Shown: positions 15,973 to 23,048 of the stretch, piece after piece
Layout: the number at the start of each line of letters is the position of its first letter
Numbering within the stretch: position 1 is the stretch's first letter
From: Eubacterium sp. CAG:251
GTDB lineage: Bacteria; Bacillota; Clostridia; Oscillospirales; Acutalibacteraceae
Direction of reading: 5' to 3'
DNA: 64,000 nt
Assembly: GCA_000436835.1 (NCBI GenBank)
Contig: FR889116.1
Coordinates: 1 to 64,000, forward strand
The notes under the pieces: model-generated
The model's input: only the letters and a program-made list of their open reading frames with translations
Told to the model about the DNA's origin: nothing
The model's database searches: none
Made by a program: the position numbers and the translations under genes

Positions 15973-18357
15973 TTAATCCCTGTATTCCTCAACAATGTAT
16001 GCCTGAAGAATATCTCCTGACTGAATATCGTCCCAACCGTCAAGGCTGATACCACATTCATAACCTGATGATACTTCCTTAACCTCATCCTTAAATCTCT
16101 TAAGGTTAGCAAGCTTAACATCGGCAATTTGCTTGCCGTTTCTGATAACTCTTACCTTACCGTCACGCTTGATGGTACCGCTTGTAACGAGTGAGCCTGC
16201 AATAGTGCCGGCAGAAGAAATTTTATAAACCTCTCTAACCTCGACCTCACCTGTGTCAACGTCACGATATTTAGGAGCTCTCATACCACGCATAGCTCTT
16301 TCGATATCCTCAATAGCATCATAAATAATATCGTATTGTTTAATTTCAACTCCGTCACGCTTAGCGTTATCGGCAGCAATTTGGTCAACGCCGGTATTAA
16401 ATGCAACAATAATAGCCTTTGAAGCCTCTGCAAGCATAACGTCGCTTTCACTTACGGCACCTACTGCGCCGTGAACAATCTTAACATTAACCTCGTCGTT
16501 TTCAATCTTGAGAAGTGACTGCTTAACAGCCTCAACAGAACCCTGAACGTCAGCCTTAACGATAATGTTAAGTTCCTTCATCTCACCCTCTGAAATAGTG
16601 TCAAAGAGAGTATCAAGAGTAACTTTCTGGAATAGCTTAAATTCTTCTTCCTTAGCCTTAGCCTTTCTCTGCTCAACAAGTGCTCTTGCAAGCTTTTCAT
16701 CAGATACTGCGTTAAACTCGTCACCGCTCATAGGAGCAGAGTCAAGACCCATAATCTCAACAGGAACAGACGGACCTGCAGTTTCAATCGGCTTGCCGTG
16801 ATAATCCGACATAGCACGAATTTTACCTACTGCAGTGCCTGCAACAACGATATCTCCTGCATTAAGAGTACCGTTTTGAACAAGAAGAGTAGCAATAGGG
16901 CCACGTCCTTTATCAAGCTTAGCCTCGATAACAACGCCCTTCGCCTGCCTGTCAGGATTTGCCTTAAGTTCTGCCATTTCAGAAACGAGAAGAATGGTTT
17001 CAAGAAGCTTATCAATACCCATTTTGGTTTTAGCCGAAACAGGAACGCAAATAACGTCGCCGCCCCATTCCTCAGGAACAAGCTCGTGCTCTGTAAGCTG
17101 CTGCATAACCTTGTCGGGATTTGCTCCCTCTTTATCCATTTTATTAATAGCAACAATAATTTCTACGCCTGCTGCCTTAGCGTGATTGATAGCTTCAACA
17201 GTTTGCGGCATAATACCGTCATCTGCCGCAACAACCAAAACTGCAATATCGGTTGCCATAGCGCCCCTTGCACGCATAGCGGTGAATGCGGCGTGACCCG
17301 GAGTATCAAGAAATGTAATTTTCTGACCGTCAACGTCAACCTGATAAGCACCGATTGCCTGAGTGATGCCGCCTGCCTCGGTAGAGGTGACTTCTGTATT
17401 ACGGATAGCATCAAGGATAGAGGTCTTACCGTGGTCAACGTGACCCATAACGCAAACTACAGGAGGTCTTGTAACTGCATTTTCATCATCTTCAACCTCT
17501 TCTTCGATAATTTGGTCCTCAATAGTAACAACTACTTCCTTTTCAACCTTTGCGCCAAGCTCTGTTGCAACAATTTCAGCAGTATCATAATCAATAACCT
17601 CGTTAACCGTTGCCATAACACCGAGGCTCATAAGCTTTTTGATAACTTCTGTTGCAGTCATACGAAGAAGCTTTGCAAGGTCGCCTACCGTGATTTCCTC
17701 AGGAACGGTAATTTTAATCTGCTGCTTCTTTCTCTGCTCTGCAATACGGGCAAGACGCTGTGCCTCTGTTTCTTTCTTAGACTTAGCACGCATACCCTGT
17801 GGCTTTTTCTTTCTGTACTGCTTTGACTTCTGATTAAGCTTCTGCTTTTTCTGATAGTCGTTCATATTGTTTGCAGGCGCAATATCCTCATACTTTTGGT
17901 TGTATTTTTCAAGGTCAACATTATTTACACGTGTATCAACATGCCTTGCTTCGCCTTTAGTTCTTGCCTGCGGAGTTTGATTAGCCTTTTTCTTGGCCTT
18001 TTCCTCTGCTCTTTTAGCCGCTTGCTCTGCCATTTGAAGAATAGCGGCTTGATTTTTATGTTTTTTATTTTCGTCCTTTTTTTCCTTGTTATCCTTAGAA
18101 ACATTAGCGGACTCATTCTTACTGTCTTTTGTCTTTTTCTTATTTGATTTTTTGGCAGAATTAAAATAATTGTCAAGACTTTCAACGCTGTTGTCGGCTG
18201 TGAGCTTGTCAAACAAAATGTTAAGCTCGTTTTCCTCCAAAACGGTATTAGCCTTTTTTGCGGGACCGTCGCAATATTCACTGAGAATATTGATAATGTC
18301 CTTGTTATTCTTGCCGAAATCCTTTGCTACATCGGAAACTTTAAATTTAATAACCAT
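15973..18357 (-). CDS. infB: Translation initiation factor IF-2
   Basis: GTPase that delivers initiator tRNA to the 30S subunit. A helical N-terminal module and a long Lys/Glu/Gln-rich linker (about 70-215) are followed by a second IF2-N module. The G domain has GHVDHGKTS, DTPGH and NKMD. Two beta barrels and the tRNA-binding C-terminal domain complete it. The ATG at 18357 lies 8 nt after GGAGG; the ATG at 18363 is only 2 nt away from it, so 18357 is preferred (794 aa). An overlapping antisense frame here is a shadow. Confidence 0.97.
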   Translation of the reverse strand: MVIKFKVSDVAKDFGKNNKDIINILSEYCDGPAKKANTVLEENELNILFDKLTADNSVESLDNYFNSAKKSNKKKTKDSKNESANVSKDNKEKKDENKKHKNQAAILQMAEQAAKRAEEKAKKKANQTPQARTKGEARHVDTRVNNVDLEKYNQKYEDIAPANNMNDYQKKQKLNQKSKQYRKKKPQGMRAKSKKETEAQRLARIAEQRKKQQIKITVPEEITVGDLAKLLRMTATEVIKKLMSLGVMATVNEVIDYDTAEIVATELGAKVEKEVVVTIEDQIIEEEVEDDENAVTRPPVVCVMGHVDHGKTSILDAIRNTEVTSTEAGGITQAIGAYQVDVDGQKITFLDTPGHAAFTAMRARGAMATDIAVLVVAADDGIMPQTVEAINHAKAAGVEIIVAINKMDKEGANPDKVMQQLTEHELVPEEWGGDVICVPVSAKTKMGIDKLLETILLVSEMAELKANPDRQAKGVVIEAKLDKGRGPIATLLVQNGTLNAGDIVVAGTAVGKIRAMSDYHGKPIETAGPSVPVEIMGLDSAPMSGDEFNAVSDEKLARALVEQRKAKAKEEEFKLFQKVTLDTLFDTISEGEMKELNIIVKADVQGSVEAVKQSLLKIENDEVNVKIVHGAVGAVSESDVMLAEASKAIIVAFNTGVDQIAADNAKRDGVEIKQYDIIYDAIEDIERAMRGMRAPKYRDVDTGEVEVREVYKISSAGTIAGSLVTSGTIKRDGKVRVIRNGKQIADVKLANLKRFKDEVKEVSSGYECGISLDGWDDIQSGDILQAYIVEEYRD

Positions 18358-18397
18358 TGGCATTTCCTCCTGTTAAATTTCAAGTAATTAATATATC

Positions 18398-18709
18398 CTA
18401 CTGTTCGAGAAGAGAAATTATTTTTTTTGCGAAATTCTCATCGTCAACTGTAATTACTCCCGCTTTATATCCCACGCCGAAATAAATTTCATCAATAGTT
18501 ATATCGGTTTTGATAACCTTAACCTTAAAATGATGAAGTTCGATCGTCTTTTCAAATTCTGAAATAAGACGAGGGGATACATCACTGCAAAAAAGCAATA
18601 ACTTTGCTTTGTGCCCAAACAGTGCATGCTGCGCCATATCGTGCCCCATTGAAAGCCTGCCTGCACGCCTTGCAAGCCCGAGCATTGAAATAACCTTTTG
18701 ATTAGGCAT
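18398..18709 (-). CDS. ylxQ: L7Ae-like ribosomal/RNA-binding protein YlxQ
   Basis: 103-residue protein of the L7Ae/L30e family, binding kink-turn-type RNA. It has LGLARRAGRLSMGHD and KAKLLLFCSDVSPR. It overlaps ylxR by 8 nt and lies between nusA and infB, as in most Firmicutes. Confidence 0.9.
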   Translation of the reverse strand: MPNQKVISMLGLARRAGRLSMGHDMAQHALFGHKAKLLLFCSDVSPRLISEFEKTIELHHFKVKVIKTDITIDEIYFGVGYKAGVITVDDENFAKKIISLLEQ

Positions 18710-18968
18710 TTTCTATTTCTTCTTCCATCTTATTATATACCTCATCGTCTATCTGCATAGAAAAAGCTCTTTCAAAAGCTCTTTTCTTTCTTGCTTTCTT
18801 TAGACAATCGGCATTTTTGCAAACGTATGCACCTCTGCCGGCTTTTTTACCCGTAAGGTCAAGCGAAACCTCGCCTTCAGGGCTTTTAACTACTCTGACA
18901 AGCTCTCTCTTGTCAAACATTTCGCCGCATCCCGTGCACATACGCATAGGTATTTTTTTAGTTTTCAT
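18702..18968 (-). CDS. ylxR: YlxR (RnpM-like) nucleic-acid-binding protein
   Basis: 88 residues with the family motif RMCTGCGEMFDKRELVRVV and GRGAYVC near the middle. YlxR homologues bind RNA, and B. subtilis RnpM inhibits RNase P. It follows nusA by 34 nt and precedes ylxQ. The C-terminus ends in an acidic helix. Confidence 0.92.
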   Translation of the reverse strand: MKTKKIPMRMCTGCGEMFDKRELVRVVKSPEGEVSLDLTGKKAGRGAYVCKNADCLKKARKKRAFERAFSMQIDDEVYNKMEEEIENA

Positions 18969-19002
18969 ATTTACGCCGCCTTTCTTTCAAAATGCGAGGT
19001 AA

Positions 19003-20088
19003 TTATTCTTCGATTTCGTTTTCTTCATCTTCAGGCTCTTCATTGGTAAAAAATCCCGATTCAGGCTTGATATCAATTTTCCAACCTGTAAGCCTTGCTG
19101 CAAGACGAACATTCTGACCCTTATTGCCGATAGCAAGAGAAAGTTGGTCGTCAGGAACGGTTGCACGGCAACTCTTAGCGTCCTCATCAAGAATTTCCAC
19201 ACCGCAAACCTCTGACGGAGCAAGTGCCGCAGAAACATACTGTGCCGGGTCGTCGTTATACTTAACGATATCGATTTTCTCACCGCCGAGTACATCAACG
19301 ATATTTGAAACTCTCTGACCTCTTGGGCCGATACATGCGCCTACAGGGTCAACATCCTCATCTGTTGAATAAACGGCAATCTTAGTTCTTGAGCCTGCCT
19401 CACGTGAAACCGACTTAATCTCAATTGTGCCGTCATAAATTTCAGGAACCTCTTGCTCAAACAAGCGGCGAACCATACCCGGATGAGTACGTGAAATCAT
19501 AATACGAGGGCCTTTGCCCATTTCTTTCACATCAACAACAAATACCTTAATATTTTCACCTACTGTGAAATGCTCTCCCGGTACCTGTTCCGTTTTAGGA
19601 AGAACAGCGGAGTTTTTACCCATATCAAGAGTAACATTGCCTGTGTCAGGGTCAATTCTGTCAACCTTAGCAGTAATAAGTTCCTGATTTTTAGACTTAA
19701 ATTCTTCAATCATCTGTCCTCTTTCAGCCTCACGGATACCCTGACGGATAACATGCTTAGCTGTTTGAGCAACAATTCTGCCGAAATTCTTTGTTTTAAG
19801 CGGAATATCAACTGTGCCGCCGACTTTAGCGCTCTTTCTGATAAGCTGAGCCTGTTCGAGAGTGAGGTCTGTGTCCTCGTCCTCAATTTCGTCAACAACA
19901 TTTTTTCTTACATAAACCTTAATTTTCTGCTTTTCCGGGTCGATATCGCAATGAACGATATCCTTTCCGTTATAGTCGTGCTTAGCGGCTACAATAATTG
20001 CTGCTGAAATTTTTTCATAAAGATATTCGGCAGGAATACCTTTTTCAGCTTCAATAGCTTTTACTGCGTCAAAAAATTCTTTACTCAT
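19003..20088 (-). CDS. nusA: Transcription termination/antitermination factor NusA
   Basis: Binds RNA polymerase and nascent RNA, affecting pausing and termination. The N-terminal polymerase-binding domain (1-125) is followed by S1 (about 130-200), KH1 with GACIGPRGQRV and KH2 with AIGNKGQNVRLAARLTGW. A short acidic tail ends the protein. The 361-residue Gram-positive form lacks the C-terminal acidic repeats of E. coli NusA. It lies 19 nt after rimP. The operon leader carries a hairpin that could be a NusA-sensitive terminator. Confidence 0.97.
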   Translation of the reverse strand: MSKEFFDAVKAIEAEKGIPAEYLYEKISAAIIVAAKHDYNGKDIVHCDIDPEKQKIKVYVRKNVVDEIEDEDTDLTLEQAQLIRKSAKVGGTVDIPLKTKNFGRIVAQTAKHVIRQGIREAERGQMIEEFKSKNQELITAKVDRIDPDTGNVTLDMGKNSAVLPKTEQVPGEHFTVGENIKVFVVDVKEMGKGPRIMISRTHPGMVRRLFEQEVPEIYDGTIEIKSVSREAGSRTKIAVYSTDEDVDPVGACIGPRGQRVSNIVDVLGGEKIDIVKYNDDPAQYVSAALAPSEVCGVEILDEDAKSCRATVPDDQLSLAIGNKGQNVRLAARLTGWKIDIKPESGFFTNEEPEDEENEIEE

Positions 20089-20107
20089 TTTCCTATCATC
20101 CTTTCGG

Positions 20108-20602
20108 TTAATTCATTTCTTTTTCAAAATCTTTTATATCAAAGTCATCAAGCTTAACGAATGATGTCTCTTTTTTGTTTACTTTAAGTTCTTCGCCGTC
20201 CTTAAGTTCAAGCGTAATTTCACCGTCAGAATAAGCTTTAAGCCTTCCGGCAAAATCCCTGACGTTATTAACAGGGCGAATAAGCCTTACCATAACATTT
20301 GAGCCAATATATTTTTCAAAGTGAGCGTCAGCGGTAAGCTCCCTTTCGACACCGGGAGAGCTAACCTCAAGAGTATAGCTTTGAGAAATCGGATCAGCCT
20401 CGTCGAGCGGCTTTGTAATTGCGTGGGTTAAATCAACACAATCGTCAATTGAAATTCCGCCGTCCTTATCTATAAATATGCGAAGATACCAATCTGTACC
20501 CTCCTTGGCAAATCGAACGTCCCAAATTTCAAGACCGAGCTGATGTGCGTAAGGGGTAATAATTTCAGTTACCCTTGATACAGTATTTCCTTTTCCTGCC
20601 AA
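20108..20602 (-). CDS. rimP: Ribosome maturation factor RimP
   Basis: Helps 30S assembly. The 164 residues contain WYLRIFIDKDGGISIDDC and LEVSSPGVER, the family signatures. The start codon is TTG, 7 nt after a strong AAGGAGG. It is the first gene of the nusA-infB operon, with promoter at 20681-20708. Confidence 0.95.
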   Translation of the reverse strand: MAGKGNTVSRVTEIITPYAHQLGLEIWDVRFAKEGTDWYLRIFIDKDGGISIDDCVDLTHAITKPLDEADPISQSYTLEVSSPGVERELTADAHFEKYIGSNVMVRLIRPVNNVRDFAGRLKAYSDGEITLELKDGEELKVNKKETSFVKLDDFDIKDFEKEMN

Positions 20603-20626
20603 GAAAAAACCTCCTTACAATAATAA

Positions 20627-20653
20627 GAGAGCGGACCTCTTAGGTCCACTCTC
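20627..20653 (-). promoter_or_regulatory. Leader hairpin of rimP-nusA operon, possible attenuator
   Basis: On the minus RNA a continuous 12-bp stem (GAGAG, U-G wobble, GGACCU) with a 3-nt loop is followed by UUAUUAUUGU and then the rimP ribosome binding site. The interrupted U-tract looks like a weak, factor-sensitive terminator. Confidence 0.6.
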
Positions 20654-20680
20654 ATTGGAATTAATAAACTTACTGTCTAT

Positions 20681-20708
20681 ATAATAACATATAATTATAA
20701 AAAGTCAA
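20681..20708 (-). promoter_or_regulatory. Promoter of rimP-nusA-infB operon
   Basis: Minus strand: TTGACT (20703-20708), 16-bp spacer, TATTAT (20681-20686). Confidence 0.75.
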
Positions 20709-20758
20709 GTATTTTTTAATATTCGGCAAGAGCAAATCTGCGATTCGGCAAACCCTTT

Positions 20759-20871
20759 TGTCACTTCGTGACATTTCCCCTGTAAGGGGAATCTCCCTTG
20801 CCTTACAGTAGTCTTGTTTATTTGGATTATTTAATATTAAACGAATACCGTAGGGGCGAACATTGTTCGCC
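20759..20871. repeat. Intergenic palindromic repeats downstream of spoIIE
   Basis: Three short palindromes sit between spoIIE and the rimP promoter: TGTCAC/GTGACA (20759-20773), TTCCCC/GGGGAA (20775-20791) and GGCGAAC/GTTCGCC (20855-20871). The last touches the spoIIE stop codon. They look like dispersed palindromic elements rather than coding DNA and may help end spoIIE transcription. Confidence 0.5.
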
Positions 20872-22938
20872 TTACCTTTCAAGCATTTTTGCGACTATGA
20901 CTGACATATCGTCCCTATGCTTTTCGTCGCTGTTTTCAAGTGCGATTTTGAGTATCGCCTTTGCTTTTTCGTTTGGTTCAAGCGTCGTTTCAAGTCGCAA
21001 AAACTTTTCAAGCCATTCATTTCCGACATCGGTTACTCCGTCGCTCATCATAATTATTTCATCATCGGTATTAAGAACGGTTGTTCTTTTTGCAAATTCA
21101 ACCCCTCTCAAAATACCTGCCGGCATAGATGTCAGTTCGCATTTTGTAAGCCTGTCATCCTTTACTATGTATGAACGGGGAGCACCTGCCTTATAAAATT
21201 CACACTTACCGCTGAACAAGTCAACTCTTACACAATCAAGTGTTGCAAGGCTTTCCTCGTGGCTCTTAACAAGAAGTGCACTGTTTACAACTTTTAAAGA
21301 AGAGTCAAATCCAAAACCTGCAGACAAAAGCTTTGACAAAAGACCGGCACCCATTGCGCCATCCAAAGCCGCACGGCTTCCTTTTCCCATTCCGTCGCTG
21401 ATAATGAAAACCATATGTCCTCTTGAATCATTTATAGTTTTTATCGTATCGCCGCACAAATTGCCCTCTGCGCAGTATTGAGCAAATCCGAAACTCATTT
21501 TGAAATTAGGCTTTTCCATAAATGAAAGCAATGTTCCTGCCGAACTGACGTTTATTTTGCCACGTTCAAACTCTCTCTTACATATTTTGCATATTTCATT
21601 AGTCAGGCGCATATTATCAAGCCCTTTTGTGTCATTTGGGGCTAAAATCTCTATTCTCATTCTGTCATATTTATCAATTATCGCCGAAATATTTTCGGGA
21701 AAAATATCGTATTCGCCGAGCATCCTTCTAATCCTGCCTGCTGCCTTAAAATCAAAACTTTCCGCCTCGTCAAATTCAAATGCCAAATCGCCGAGCATAT
21801 CCGAAATGGAAAAGAATTGGTCTGCCGCAACCATTCGAATTTCACTTTCATTAGGGTCAACGGTTGAAAAAGAATTGATTTTTTCACGAACATCTCTTAC
21901 GCTTTCACTAACCTGTGCGAGTGCGCTTGAAGCAAAACGCAACCTTACAACAAGGCTCTGCCTCAAGCTTCCTTCAGGCGCAATATCCGCCCCGCTTTCC
22001 CACAGTTCTGAAAGCTTGAGCGTTAATTTTTCAGGCAAAATACAAAGAATTGCAGAAGCAAGTACGCTCTCTAAAACCGTACAAAGCGAAAATGCACCCA
22101 TTTTTGCCGCAACAGCAAAAAACGACATTGAAAGAGTAAAGCTAAGCCCTATCGCAAGGCTTGAAAACGAAGTAAAAAGACTGCATAAAAGCGACGAAAA
22201 CGCATATGCGCCTATCAAAAAAAGTGCATTTTCCTTTGTTATACCGAGTGCGAAGCCCAGACACAGCGACACAATCAACGCAAAGTGCTGACTGCCGAAG
22301 CGAACGGTAGTCAAAATCAAAAGGCAAGCCAAAATTCTTGCAATTGAAACGCCTTTAATTTCAATAAACGAAATAGATGAAAGCAAAATAGAAAAAGCCA
22401 CAAAAATGCACGTCAAATCCGTCACGGGCAAAGCTTTAAGCTTAAGCCTTTTTAAGCTGCAATTTGCCGCACGGTAAAAGAAAAACGTACTGCCCAAAGC
22501 AAGGATTGACTCACCGAGAGTTATTGCGTATTCGCCGAGAGTCGAGCCTGATTTGACATTCATAACAATCCCTGTTGACAAAACAGACAAACATGAAATG
22601 AGCATTGAAAGATACGTTTCACGTCTGACCTTGAAAAATATCAAAGCCGCCGTGCCGAGAGTACAAATAACCACTGCGCTTACATATCTTATTGCGTTTT
22701 CACTTGAGCAAAAAACAATATAACCGAGCGACGCACCGACACAGGCAAAAAGAAAATTTTTCTTACCCGACACCGCTATAAGCGACACGGCAAACGGACA
22801 GCAGCCGCCCACGACGCTTGAAAAGCAAAGCAGAAAAGCAATTACACCCCAAAGCACACGCTTAGAATATAAAATTATATTTTTTAAATTCTTTTTAGGT
22901 ATTTTGATTTTATTTTTAATATTTTTAACAATTGCCAT
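20872..22938 (-). CDS. spoIIE: Stage II sporulation protein E (PP2C phosphatase)
   Basis: Membrane phosphatase that activates sigma-F in the forespore by dephosphorylating SpoIIAA. About ten TM helices (about 30-300) precede a regulatory region. The C-terminal PP2C domain has IISDGMGKGSRA, the metal Asp in SDGVTDVG and RDDMSVIV. The ATG at 22938 (688 aa) is chosen because longer frames run back through the terminator of the upstream gene. The promoter has a 21-bp spacer (22958-22990). Confidence 0.93.
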   Translation of the reverse strand: MAIVKNIKNKIKIPKKNLKNIILYSKRVLWGVIAFLLCFSSVVGGCCPFAVSLIAVSGKKNFLFACVGASLGYIVFCSSENAIRYVSAVVICTLGTAALIFFKVRRETYLSMLISCLSVLSTGIVMNVKSGSTLGEYAITLGESILALGSTFFFYRAANCSLKRLKLKALPVTDLTCIFVAFSILLSSISFIEIKGVSIARILACLLILTTVRFGSQHFALIVSLCLGFALGITKENALFLIGAYAFSSLLCSLFTSFSSLAIGLSFTLSMSFFAVAAKMGAFSLCTVLESVLASAILCILPEKLTLKLSELWESGADIAPEGSLRQSLVVRLRFASSALAQVSESVRDVREKINSFSTVDPNESEIRMVAADQFFSISDMLGDLAFEFDEAESFDFKAAGRIRRMLGEYDIFPENISAIIDKYDRMRIEILAPNDTKGLDNMRLTNEICKICKREFERGKINVSSAGTLLSFMEKPNFKMSFGFAQYCAEGNLCGDTIKTINDSRGHMVFIISDGMGKGSRAALDGAMGAGLLSKLLSAGFGFDSSLKVVNSALLVKSHEESLATLDCVRVDLFSGKCEFYKAGAPRSYIVKDDRLTKCELTSMPAGILRGVEFAKRTTVLNTDDEIIMMSDGVTDVGNEWLEKFLRLETTLEPNEKAKAILKIALENSDEKHRDDMSVIVAKMLER

Positions 22939-22957
22939 TTTTACACATCCCAAAAGC

Positions 22958-22990
22958 ATTATAACCAAACGCTTTTGAGAATTTTGTAAA
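22958..22990 (-). promoter_or_regulatory. spoIIE promoter with 21-bp spacer
   Basis: Minus strand: TTTACA (22985-22990), 21-bp spacer, TATAAT (22958-22963), 19 nt before the ATG. No hexamer fits at 17 bp. In B. subtilis, spoIIE and spoIIG use Spo0A-activated sigma-A promoters with 21-22 bp spacing. I see no perfect Spo0A box. Confidence 0.5.
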
Positions 22991-23002
22991 AACAGGTAAG
23001 CA

Positions 23003-23042
23003 AAATAAAAAGACTTCACCCCCAAAAAAATTGGGTGAAGCC
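23003..23042 (-). terminator. Terminator after the P-type ATPase-like gene
   Basis: The stem GGCTTCACCC / GGGTGAAGTC (about 23012-23042) begins just after the stop codon and is followed by TTTTTATTTT on minus. It separates the gene from spoIIE. Confidence 0.85.
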
Positions 23043-23048
23043 TTTTAA

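Noticed and set aside
16798..17826. 342-codon open frame antisense to infB
   Set aside because: It is fully covered by a certain infB gene. Its product is Asn/Ser/Cys/Phe-rich, as expected from antisense of Lys/Glu-rich coding DNA, and there is no promoter or ribosome binding site.
21500..22291. 263-codon open frame antisense to spoIIE
   Set aside because: Shadow of spoIIE: composition is Ser/Leu-rich low complexity, no ribosome binding site, no recognisable domain.
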